Assembly (NCBI GenBank): GCA_963514095.1
Contig: OY741287.1
Coordinates: 11,924,944 to 11,988,943 of the forward strand
Source: Eutrigla gurnardus
Taxonomy: Eukaryota > Chordata > Actinopteri > Perciformes > Triglidae
Direction: 5' to 3'
Length of the DNA: 64,000 nt
The position numbers and the translations under genes are program-made. Positions 10,378-20,004 of this stretch are shown one piece after another (within the stretch, counting starts at the first letter, position 1; every line of letters begins with the position of its first letter). The notes below the pieces were generated by a model. It saw only the letters and a list, made by a program, of their open reading frames with translations, searched no databases and had not been told where the DNA came from.

Positions 10378-12519
10378 TTAGTTGCTTTTTGAAGGAGTCA
10401 ACAGACTCCATTGAACGCAGAGAGAGCGGAAGATCGTTCCAGAGCTGGGAGCAACAGCCTGGAAGGATCTGTCTCCTCTGGTCCGGAAACGAGTGCGTGG
10501 CAACATCAGCAGATTCTGATCCACAGACCTCAGAGCCCGAGTTGGGGTGTAAGGCTGGATCAGATCACTGATGTAAGGCGGAGCTCTGAACGTTAAAACC
10601 AAAATTTTAAAATTGATCCTGGACGAAACTGGCAGCCAATGAAGAGCTTTAAGAATAGGGGTTATATGAGTCCTCCTATTGGTGCGAGTCAGAACTCTCG
10701 CTGCAGAGTTTTGCACTAACTGCAGGCGAGACAGCTCCTTTTTGTCTAGGCAAGAAAACAAACTATTACAATAGTCTAAACGGAGTTTCAAAATTTTCCT
10801 CAGTTGAAAAAAGCAATTTTTGGTCAGCTGTTTACAGTGCTGCACTAATGACATGTCTTTGTCAAACACAACACCCAGGTTTCTTAGGCTCGGTTTGACA
10901 GACTGGCCCAAGTCACCGAGGTACTGGTTAATCCCTGGAATGGAATCATCAGGGGCAATAACCAGTGTTTCTGTTTTGTCCACATTAAGCTGCAGGGTGT
11001 TATCACTCAGCCAATGTTTTATCTCCACCAAGCACTGAACTAAGGAACTTAGCCTCTGGAGCTCAGTTGGCTTGAAGGAACAGTAAAGCTGGATATCATC
11101 AGCAAACATGTGATAAGAAACATCAGGAAATCCCTGGATGATTTTTCCCAAGGGGATCAAATACAGCAAAAATAATACAGGACCCAAAACGGAGCCTTGG
11201 GGGACTCCACACAACAGATCTGCTGACTCAGACCTTATTTGGTTAACAGTGACACTAAAGCTACGCCCAGAGAGGTATGACGAGAACCAGTGTAAAACTG
11301 ACCCTGACAGTCCTACTTTATCCCTCAGTCTTCTCAGCAGGATCTGGTGGTCAACTGTGTCAAAGGCTGAGGACAGATCTAAGAGAACTAGAACAGTGCA
11401 CTTTCCCGAATCAGCAGAAATCATAATGTCACTGGACACTTTCAGTAAGGCCGTCTCCGTAGAGTGATGTTTGCGGAAACCAGACTGAAAGGTCTCATGG
11501 ATGTTACCCTGATCCAGGAATAATGACAGCTGTTCAGAGACCACCTTCTCTAGGATCTTGGACAAGAGTGGCAGCTTTGAAATAGGCCTGAAGTTACTGA
11601 GGACAGTCGGGTCTAAGCCTGTTTTTTTAAGTAAAGGCTCCACTATGGCATGCTTAAATGTACTGGGAAACACACCTGTAGACAGAGAGAGGTTTACCAT
11701 TTTGGTGACCCAGGGGCCAATTACATCAAACACTTTCACAAAGAGCCTACATGGAAGGACGTCAGATGAGCAAGAGGAGGGTTTCATCTTGGTCACCAGT
11801 GCAGAGATATCAGCAAGAGTCACAGACTTAAATGAAGACCACAAGCTGGAGACAGGCTCAATGACAGCAGGGGTTCCACACAAAAGGGGAGGGATTTTCT
11901 CCTTGATCATCTTAATTTTGTCAGTGAAAAATCTCAACAATGCATTGCTGTCAGCTTCACAAAAAACAGGGGTAACTGGCGCAGCAGGACATACAAGAGA
12001 ATTGATAGTGTCAAATAACACTTTGGGGTTTTTCTTATTTACTGTTACCAGTTGGCGAATGTAGTCCGATCTGGCATTTTCCACCATCTCATTGTATGAG
12101 GACACAAGATCCCCGAGATAAAGTCTGTGCACCTCAAGGTTAGTGGCTTTCCACAGACGCTCAGTCTTTCGACATAGTCTCTTTAGACTCAAGGTATCTT
12201 CATTTGTCCAAGGGCACACTTTTTTCTGTATTGACAAGTTTGATTTAACAGGTGCCACCTGGTCCAGAATTTTAACACACTGCTTGGTAAAACAGTGCAT
12301 AAAATTGTCCACATCGAGGCAATCCATGAATAAAAGAGGGTCAAACATAGCAGAAAAACTGTCTGCAGTATAAGCAGAGATAACACGCCTCTGAGACCTA
12401 ACTTCTAAGGGCTTAGGCTCAGGGCTGAAGTGCAGATCGAACAAAACAAAACAATGATCACTCAGATGGACGTCCTGTACAGACACATTTGAAATGTCCA
12501 GGCCAAGAGTAAAAACCAC
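10378..12519 (-). CDS. L2 LINE reverse transcriptase ORF (5' end cut by insertion)
   Basis: 713-codon open frame. It opens with VFTLGLDISNVSVQDVHLSD, the end of an L2 endonuclease domain. It then runs through the RT domain: FRPISKLPLLSKILEKVV, SAFDTVDHQILL, GVPQGSVLGPVLFLLY and the catalytic FADDIQLY near 11,100. The C-terminal LDYCNSLF and LHWLPVSSRINFK blocks are typical of L2. The frame is uninterrupted, indicating a fairly young copy. The listed start is only the first Met after the junction; the native protein continues upstream into 12,906-14,078 across the inserted LINE tail. Confidence 0.85.
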   Translation of the reverse strand: MVFTLGLDISNVSVQDVHLSDHCFVLFDLHFSPEPKPLEVRSQRRVISAYTADSFSAMFDPLLFMDCLDVDNFMHCFTKQCVKILDQVAPVKSNLSIQKKVCPWTNEDTLSLKRLCRKTERLWKATNLEVHRLYLGDLVSSYNEMVENARSDYIRQLVTVNKKNPKVLFDTINSLVCPAAPVTPVFCEADSNALLRFFTDKIKMIKEKIPPLLCGTPAVIEPVSSLWSSFKSVTLADISALVTKMKPSSCSSDVLPCRLFVKVFDVIGPWVTKMVNLSLSTGVFPSTFKHAIVEPLLKKTGLDPTVLSNFRPISKLPLLSKILEKVVSEQLSLFLDQGNIHETFQSGFRKHHSTETALLKVSSDIMISADSGKCTVLVLLDLSSAFDTVDHQILLRRLRDKVGLSGSVLHWFSSYLSGRSFSVTVNQIRSESADLLCGVPQGSVLGPVLFLLYLIPLGKIIQGFPDVSYHMFADDIQLYCSFKPTELQRLSSLVQCLVEIKHWLSDNTLQLNVDKTETLVIAPDDSIPGINQYLGDLGQSVKPSLRNLGVVFDKDMSLVQHCKQLTKNCFFQLRKILKLRLDYCNSLFSCLDKKELSRLQLVQNSAARVLTRTNRRTHITPILKALHWLPVSSRINFKILVLTFRAPPYISDLIQPYTPTRALRSVDQNLLMLPRTRFRTRGDRSFQAVAPSSGTIFRSLCVQWSLLTPSKSN

Positions 12520-12905
12520 ACAGCTGTGGAACTCCCTGCCTGAGGAGCTAAGGTCAGCAAATTCACTGCCCTCTTTTAAGTCAGGTCTTAAAACCTACTT
12601 TTACAGGAAGGCTTTTTTAGAGTAGCTCTGGTGTTTGCCCCCTTATTGTTTTAATTGTTTTATTTTTTATGTTTTACTCCATCTATTGTATTTGCTCTAT
12701 TGTCAATATGATTGTTGTTTTATGCCTTTAACCTGACTGTTTTATCTCACTCTGCAAAGCAGATCAGGTTTTTGTGGTTTTATGTTTTTTTTTTTTTAAA
12801 TTGTTGGTGATGACGATGTTATTTTTACTTGATCTGTAAAGCACTTTGTAACTGTGTTTTGAAAGGTGCTATACAAATAAAGTTTATTATTATTATTATT
12901 ATTAT
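12517..12905 (+). mobile_element. L2-type LINE 3' end inserted in opposite orientation
   Basis: Plus-strand sequence begins with codons for LWNSLPEELRSANSLPSFKS, the C-terminus of an L2 RT. A 3' UTR follows, then ggtgctatacaaataaag and an ATT repeat. It sits exactly between DLI and VFTLGLD of the host LINE. It is a 5'-truncated, head-on insertion into another L2. Confidence 0.85.
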
Positions 12906-14078
12906 TAAATCTAAAATGTGGCCTTTCTGGTGTGTAGGCTCAGAAACATGTTGCTCAAAATTAAAAGCTTCAGTCAATGTTAAGAGTTCCTTTGCGGAGC
13001 AAGATGAGCTGTCATCAACATGAAGGTTAAAGTCTCCAAGGCTTAGAACAGATTCCAACTTTATTATGGAGGATAAAAAGTCACTAAAATCCTTCAAGAA
13101 CACAGCAGCAGGACCAGGAGGACGGTAGATTGACACACAGAATGGATTTGAAGAACCCACCCTGACCATCTGAGACTCAAATGAAGTGAATTCTTGGGTC
13201 TGAGTCACTTTGCATTTGCAACTGTCCCTGTATACAACAGCCAGACCCCCCCCCCCCCCACGACGACAGGGGCGGGGCTTCCCGACGGCAGAGCAACCAG
13301 CTGGACAGAGTTCATTTAGATGAATAAACTCTTCCTCTCTCTGCCATGTCTCCGAAAGACACATTAAATCCAGCTTTTCTCTTGTGAAAAGATCGTTCAG
13401 AGAGAAGGATTTATTTGCAATAGACCAGGCATTTAACAGGCCGATATGCAACGTTGATGACGTCACGGAGGCAGTGTCCGCGGAGCGCAGCGGGATTGGT
13501 CGCAGGCATCGGTCACGTGGGCTCCAGCTGGACCGTGCCGGAACCGGTGTAAATACGAAAGAGCGTGGAGGCCATGAAAGCCGCTGACCACTACCCCAGC
13601 GCTGTGTAGGCTCCAAGACTGTCATAGTGGTCCAAGCAGATGGCAGCGTGGATGTGCTGTCACACACATTGAGGAGAGGGATCCGGCACAGACACCTTGC
13701 GCGTTCTCCGTGGCCGAAGATGGCAGAGCCCAGGCGTGCTGCAGCGCGTCTTCGCTTGACCTGGACTCCGGAACGCGAGCCTCTTTTCCTCGATTTCCTG
13801 TGGACTTTGCCCGGCGCCCGACAAAGCAGCAGGTACTCAGGTGAGTCGGGGTCGATGATGAAAGGAGGAGGGAACGCTTGTTTGTACCTGCCCCATGTAC
13901 CAAACAGGCCCTCCATCGACTCTTTGATACGAACCAGAGAGTCCCGATCATAGATCCGTAAAGCTGAGACACATCCATTTGAAATACGGGCTGATATGAT
14001 CACATATGTTGTACAGATGACCATTAAAAAGCTATACAGCAGGAGACGAGCCGTGGCACTGCCAGTCACAGGCGCCAT
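12825..14078 (-). CDS. L2 LINE endonuclease ORF (3' end cut by insertion)
   Basis: 417-codon frame. After an Arg-rich N-terminal region of unclear role come LHIGLLNAWSIANKS, LDLMCLSETW, GGGGGLAVVYRD and LSLGDFNLHVDD. These are the APE-type endonuclease motifs of L2 elements. A poly-C run at about 13,246-13,259 encodes the glycine string without breaking the frame. The authentic sequence ends at KGHILDLI (about 12,906). The remaining isoleucines are translation of the ATT tail of the inserted LINE. It should continue into VFTLGLD at 12,519. Confidence 0.8.
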   Translation of the reverse strand: MAPVTGSATARLLLYSFLMVICTTYVIISARISNGCVSALRIYDRDSLVRIKESMEGLFGTWGRYKQAFPPPFIIDPDSPEYLLLCRAPGKVHRKSRKRGSRSGVQVKRRRAAARLGSAIFGHGERARCLCRIPLLNVCDSTSTLPSAWTTMTVLEPTQRWGSGQRLSWPPRSFVFTPVPARSSWSPRDRCLRPIPLRSADTASVTSSTLHIGLLNAWSIANKSFSLNDLFTREKLDLMCLSETWQREEEFIHLNELCPAGCSAVGKPRPCRRGGGGGLAVVYRDSCKCKVTQTQEFTSFESQMVRVGSSNPFCVSIYRPPGPAAVFLKDFSDFLSSIIKLESVLSLGDFNLHVDDSSSCSAKELLTLTEAFNFEQHVSEPTHQKGHILDLIIIIIIINFICIAPFKTQLQSALQIK

Positions 14079-14110
14079 CTTGTTATTTTGTCGAATGAAT
14101 GAATGCTCCT

Positions 14111-15061
14111 CTAACCGTTGAGGATGAGAGTTGACAAATGATCTCCTGTTGATTCCTCTGCAACAAGAAAGCCCAGGAAAGGCTCTTTAACTTGTGGTAT
14201 GTCTTCTTGTGACACTATACTGACTATGACAGAGAGCTGTTCCTTATGACTCAGATCAGCTGTGCAATCTAAAATGATGGAGAAATACTTTGATGTTTTG
14301 ATCTCTTCCACAATGTGTTTTATTATTCTTGGACTGATGGAGTCAATCAGTTCATTTTGGATTGTTTTTCCCAGATAATGTACGTGACTGCCAGCTCTTT
14401 CTATTCTACTGACATGCTGCTTCATCACTGGATCAAATTTGGCCATAAGCTCCACCTCTTTAAGAACATTTCCATTGTCTGGTTTATTTAATGTGTCTGT
14501 GGACCCCCTGAAAGCCATGTTTCTTTCAGCTAAGGACTGAATTATTGCAACCAAACGATGTAGAACTTCACGCCACCTTTTTCTCTCAGCCTCAGCAAGT
14601 GCCATCTCTTGTTTATCTATTGTGAGTCCTTTCGCAAAACGGGCCTCCAAGTCCTTCCATGTTGCCATGTGAGCATTATGCTCCTGGCTATCCTCATGGA
14701 CCTTGAGCAAGTGGCCTGCATTTGTCCAGTCCTTCAGACCTTCCCTAATCAGTTTGTAATCTCTCTTGGAAAACATTTTGCAGCAGAAGCAGTGCAAGCT
14801 ATCCTCTTTTCGAGTACATAAGTCAGGTTCTTCTCACCTTTTCCCCATTGATTAAGAGTCTGTTAAAATAATAATGCTGACACCTTAGTCCATCTTTCTG
14901 TTTCGGGAATGTGAAGCCACTATCAATTACAAATGGACCTCTGTGAACTAACTCTGTTCGTACCTTTTCAGTTAAAGCAGAAGGCCAGTCAGCAGGGTCT
15001 ATTGGTGCAGCAGGAGGACCGCTTGATGCTGCTGCATCACTGCTGGGTTGTGCCAGGTTAC
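14111..15061 (-). pseudogene. hAT transposase, N-terminal part
   Basis: Minus-strand frame with DPADWPSALTEKVRTELVHR, then FPKQKDGLRCQHYYF, NGEKVRRTWLMYSK, MHCFCCKMFS and later KYFSIILDCTADLSHKEQL, all typical of the TTF-type zinc finger and start of the RNase H fold in ZMYM1-like hAT proteins. A frameshift interrupts it near 14,800-14,820. The 3' end (LILN then out-of-frame RLEEH) should continue into NIPFEDCRGQSYD at 10,175, and the inserted LINE separates the two exactly there. Confidence 0.8.
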
Positions 15062-15062
15062 T

Positions 15063-15362
15063 ATCTGTAACAGAGAAACGTTACCTCTGTCTTTTTCTCG
15101 TTTCTCCTCCTCTTCTTTTCTTTTTCTCGTAACAACAACAACAACAACAACGGTGGCCTACGTGCTCGTAGCAGATATTCTGCTCGTCTGTACGACGGCA
15201 TATCAGGGCCACTGTATGGAAGAAAAAAAAACGAGCCGAGAGAGGGGGGCAATATTCCGGGAAAAAAGTTGCAGATATCTTACTTTATTACTTTATTATT
15301 TATAACAAACAACCACTAGCTAACTTCCCATAAATGTAGGCATTTATTTGTCTAATTAATCC
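15063..15362. other. Non-coding stretch with ACA repeat
   Basis: Contains a CAA repeat near 15,133-15,151 and CT-rich sequence. No gene or element end was recognised. Confidence 0.4.
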
Positions 15363-15480
15363 ATCCCAAGGTACGAACAGAGTTAGTTCACAGAGGTCCA
15401 TTTGTAATTGATAGTGGCTTCAGGATTTTCAAAGAGCAGTGGTCACATCGACCAGATATTCGCTCTCTTCAACATCATTT
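15363..15480 (+). pseudogene. hAT transposase N-terminal fragment, inverted copy
   Basis: Encodes RTELVHRGPFVIDSGF on the plus strand, the same exon piece found on the minus strand at 14,914-14,965. The ~50-bp block is therefore present as an inverted repeat about 400 bp apart. It continues with non-matching sequence to the MITE at 15,489. Confidence 0.7.
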
Positions 15481-15488
15481 GAAAACAT

Positions 15489-16289
15489 ATGGAGCTAGAA
15501 CAGTCTCATAATTCACAAATGCACACAGAAATTAGCCAAAATCAGATGTCTCCCTCCTTTACAGCCAATCACGTGAGTGCGTTGCGTTGGAGGGATATGG
15601 GTGCTAGAGCCAGAATCGACCTTATTTCTGGAGATAATTTCCCTTCTTCCTGTGCTCCCTGTCTTTATGCTGTATATGCTGTATGTACAGTTATATAAAT
15701 ATCTATTTTTCTTTTATAAAGAAGCATTTTATGGAAGTAATTTATTCCCTCATTCTGGGGAAGATGAACCGGTGCGGGCGGAGTTGTGTTTTAGACTTTT
15801 GGGGGAGACACTCACGTGATTGGCTGTAAAGGAGGGAGACATCTGATTGGCTACAGACAACCTCCTCTTAGAAAAACGCATTTGTGGATCAGAGTCACGT
15901 CAGGGGAGTCTCAAAAGTTTCACACACAAATGCAGGGAGGTTTACAAATTAAAAGCACTTTGTAAATACAGGTCCAACAGTTCATATATGAATGTAACAA
16001 GCCCCAAATGCGTATTTGATGAAGATTGCAAATACTTTAACATTCATGTATTTGTGATTTTTTTTTTAGATTTGTGTTGGCATTGGAAATATGTTTATGA
16101 ATCTTGTTTTTTATATGTGAATATTTTTTACTTACATATGAAATGAAACATATTTGTGTGTGCATTGAAAATGTGTTTGTGTTTTGAGTCACATGTATAT
16201 ACAAATCCCCAAATACATTTGTAAATCTTTTTTGTGCATTTGTGAATTTCTGTGTGCATTTGTGAATTATGAGACTGTTCTAGCTCCAT
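15489..16289. mobile_element. MITE with ~44-bp terminal inverted repeats
   Basis: Left end atggagctagaacagtctca and right end tgagactgttctagctccat are perfect complements, and the match runs about 44 bp on each side. It is flanked by gaaaacat and aaaaacat (7 of 8 identical), suggesting an 8-bp hAT-type target duplication. No transposase inside. Confidence 0.85.
15541..15847. mobile_element. Inner inverted-repeat element
   Basis: atcagatgtctccctccttt at 15,541 is repeated as its complement ending at 15,847, and the match extends about 39 bp (also covering acagccaatcacgtgagtg). It lies inside the larger MITE, either as a nested insertion or as part of a foldback design. Confidence 0.75.
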
Positions 16290-16353
16290 AAAAACATGTT
16301 TGTTGATTTTATTTCATTGAATGAAAACAATATATATGTTTGTGTTTCTCCAG

Positions 16354-16386
16354 GACTCCAGGTTGAAGGAAATCACAACTCAACAG
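16354..16386 (+). CDS. Possible short linker exon of the SRCR gene
   Basis: 33-bp exon between a ctccag acceptor and a gtaaat donor, phase 1 on both sides, encoding LQVEGNHNST. Short linker exons occur before SRCR exons in this kind of gene, but it could be fortuitous. Confidence 0.4.
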
Positions 16387-16977
16387 GTAAATAGAGAAAT
16401 GAACAAGAGAGAAAGAAAGCAGAATCTTCACTTCTTTCACTGACGACTCTCTTCTTTCTGTTCAGAGCCTGATGATGTCAGGTTGGTGGGAGGAGCCAGT
16501 CGCTGTGCTGGAACACTGGAGGTGAGACATCAGGGAGACTGGAGACCAGTGGATGGCTATTGGTATGACTGGACCCTGAAGGAAGCAGCTGTTGTCTGTA
16601 GAGAGCTGGACTGTGGCTCTGCTGTTTCTGTAGGACGGAGAGAGGAGTCCTCAGACAGACCTGTGTGGTGGATCAGGTCTAACTGTGTTCATTCTGGATC
16701 CACTCTGAGGGAGTGTACAACATCATTCTCCTCTTCCTCCATCCTGGATCTCACCTGCTCAGGTAAGCCCCTCAGTGACATCATCTATGACATCATCTAT
16801 GACAGCAGTGTTCCCAGTATGTTCCTTCCTCTGTCCCAGTGACAGTCAGTGGTTTCCACTGGACTGAACTGTAAAGTTCTCCAGGACAATGACGTCCTAG
16901 AATGTAGAGAAGTGGGCTGGTTTCTGGAAGCTTCAGACCCTCCATAGACTGCTGAGCTTCACCTGGCAGGACACACC

Positions 16978-17013
<36 letters not shown>

Positions 17014-19956
17014 AGACCTGTGACATCACTTCCTGTTTTGAGGGTCCATCTTGTTGAACGGAGGGTAAATGTGACCTTTCATCTCTCGTCCTTCATTTCC
17101 ATCTAAAGTCTTACCAAACTCCTTTCAGTAGAGAACTACAAACAGGAAGTAGGACCATATAACAGCTGTGCTCAGGTCATTTCACTGGCTTCCAGTCCAT
17201 TTTAGAATTGATTAGTTCATGTTAATGGGGGTTTTTCATGTCATGTCCTCATCCAAGGCTCTCCTCAGAGGGATGACAGTGGCAGACATGTTTGCAGCAG
17301 CATCCTGGGATTCTCCGTGCCCTTTCATCTGTTTCTATCTGCCAGTTGGATCTGAATCCTCCCTGACTCATTCAGTGTTTCCCCCAGAAAATTTGTTAGT
17401 AAAGGTGGTGTCTGTCCAGGGGGAGGGGGCGTCCCCGCCTCATCGCTGCTACCACAGCCTGGGGGGGCAATAAACTACAGACTCTGATTACTACATTGAA
17501 CACATATTAATTAAAAAATAACCAAATAACAATATATTTTTTATATATATATATACACACTATAATAGGGGATTTTAGCCCATAAATTAAAAATAGCTAA
17601 AAAAAACTTACCTTGAATTTTTACACGTTAGAAAGTTGCACACAATTGTTTGGATTATGCTAGAAGTTATTTGAAGCTACTAGCTGCTTTTGTCTATGAA
17701 ATATGGACATTCTTTTGGGTAGTGTCTATGGGCATTATTTTTTTTGACCAGGAATGGTCCTTTCCTCTCCCTGCCCTAAATATGTGTCTATATTGTGTAT
17801 TTCTTCTGTGCCATTTATGTTTTTAACTTTCTCTTTCACTACAATAACTCTTTGACCGTCATTTGCTCTGCTGTGAACTCCTCCGTGTCTCCCGTTTGGG
17901 CAAACACAACAACTCACGGCCAAGCGTAAATCAGGCATTCCGATTGGCTGTAAAAGCCGCTACGGGAGCCAATACGAGTGTCCGATGCATAAACGTAACT
18001 CTATACGTCACTAGCAAGATGGCGGCCGAGAAGTTGATCGATATACATAAACAAAACGGGGAAATGCGCCACGGAGACGAGGAGAAATCTAGTCACATAT
18101 TTTACTACTTTACGCATTTGTTTTGTTGTCGGAAATAAATCGCTCACATGGACAAGCAGGATACCGTTGTTTAGCCCCGTTTCTCTAGTTTAAGAGGAAA
18201 AAAAGCATGTTTCTAGTGCAAACCATTACGGATTTAACGGATTTTATGAATTTACTCTAAAGACAACATGATCTTTTGTAGCGTATACGCTACAATGGGT
18301 TTCAGAGGGTTAACCACTTTATTTTATTTGTATTATTATTATTTTAATACGTTCTGCAGAGAAGGGAGACTAGTGTTGGACACGGTTTGGAATGAAAGGA
18401 AGAAAACATGACAGAGTTACACGGCGAATATTGCTAGTATATACTTTTTTTTTTCTTTTCTTTTTTTAAGACATTAGTTTCGGCGGCAGCCCATTGTTGC
18501 CGCCTTAACAGGAAAGCGCTGCAGGAAACCCTGGTGTTAAATGAGCTCGATGGCAGATGAAGCGTTGACCATCTGGTGCTTTTATGCACACATCAAACTG
18601 TGCAGCTCTAATGTGATCATCACAGGTTAGTGGCTGCATGAGGACCATGAGGGAGAACATGGACGTCCCCACTATTCTGCAACAGCAGTGCTGTGTGAAG
18701 AGAGTGCAACACATTTCTTTGTCACACGGCTGATATGGTGTTAACGTGGCACAGTTGGTGTCTCCCTGCCTTATTACGTGGAGCATCCACAGTTAGTGAA
18801 GTGTTGTGTTGTCTGCTTGTGGACCTCGGTGTCACAGTGGGACAGAGACCACATCAGCTTCACCCTTAAGCCACGAGTACACGGGAATGTGATGGAACAT
18901 GGCTGCAGGCTGTGGTGTTGTAACCATGTGTTCTGGTGTTCATGATGAACTGATGGTGGAATTGTTTTGAGTCCAGTTTGAATCACTGAATAGTTTCATG
19001 ACATCTTTTTCTCTGGTGTCTGGTGTCTTTTCTCTCTCTCTATTTGATCTTCTATCATCTCTCCAGACTCTGTCAGGCTGCTGAATGGGACTAGTCTGTG
19101 CTCAGGCAGACTGGAGGTGAAGTCCAACCAGTCCAACCAGTGGTGGTCCTCAGTGTGTGAAGCTGACTTTGACCAGCAGGATGCAGAGGTGGTCTGTAGG
19201 GAGCTTGGCTGTGGGGCTCCTTCAGTCCTCCAGGGGGCGTTCTATGGAGACGTGGGGGCTCCAACGTGGACCAAAGAGTTCCAGTGTGGAGGCCATGAGT
19301 CTGCTCTCCTGGACTGTAGAAGCTCAGGCTCAGATAGAAACACCTGCTCACCTGGCAAAGCTGTTGGACTCACCTGCTCAGGTAGAAGAGGAGCTGCAGC
19401 TTTGATCTGGTTCATTTCTGTTCTCATCAAACTCACTTTGCTCTTTGACTGACGACTCTCTTCTTTCTGTTCAGAGCCTGTCAGGTTGGTGGGAGGAGCC
19501 AGTCGCTGTGCTGGAACACTGGAGGTGAGACAGGGAGACTGGAGACCAGTGTTTGACTATGGCTGGACCCTGAAGGAAGCAGCTGTTGTCTGTAGAGAGC
19601 TGGACTGTGGCTCTGCTGTTCCTGTAGGACGGAGAGAGTCCTCAGTCAGACCTGTGTGGTGGATCAGGTCTGACTGTGTTCATTCTGGATCCACTCTGAG
19701 GGAGTGTGCAGGATCAGTCTCCTCTTCCTCCATCCTGAATCTCACCTGCTCAGGTAAGCCCCTCAGTGACATCATCTATGACAGCAGTGTTCCCAGTATG
19801 TTCCTTCCTCTGTCCCAGTGACAGTCAGTGGTTTCCACTGGACTGAACTGTAAAGTTCTCCAGGACAATGACGTCCTAGAATGTAGAGAAGTGGGCTGGT
19901 TTCTGGAAGCTTCAGACCCTCCATAGACTGCTGAGCTTCACCTGGCAGGACACACC

Positions 19957-20004
<48 letters not shown>

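Larger units (their letters stand above)
10174..14100 (-). mobile_element. L2-type LINE, near full length
   Basis: Minus-strand non-LTR element. Its 3' end, at 10,174-10,260, has the tail pattern gcgctgtacaaataaagc plus a CTTA repeat. Going 5', it carries a reverse transcriptase frame and an APE-type endonuclease frame. The hAT coding sequence resumes on either side, so this is a clean insertion into the transposase gene. It is itself interrupted at 12,517-12,905. Confidence 0.85.
8405..15062 (-). mobile_element. hAT transposon (ZMYM1-like type), split by a LINE
   Basis: The left part begins with ggcgccctaggcaag and ggtggcgccccccc, a sequence style found at the ends of hAT elements. The interior carries the two halves of a hAT transposase gene (8895-10,175 and 14,111-15,061, minus strand) separated by an inserted L2 LINE. 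The left 500 bp (8405-8890) is AT-rich and non-coding. The 5' terminal repeat was not identified. Confidence 0.7.

Noticed and set aside
18505..18786. Minus-strand cysteine-rich frame conserved with 32,075-32,377
   Set aside because: Conservation is explained by the recent segmental duplication of the whole intron; no motif recognised.
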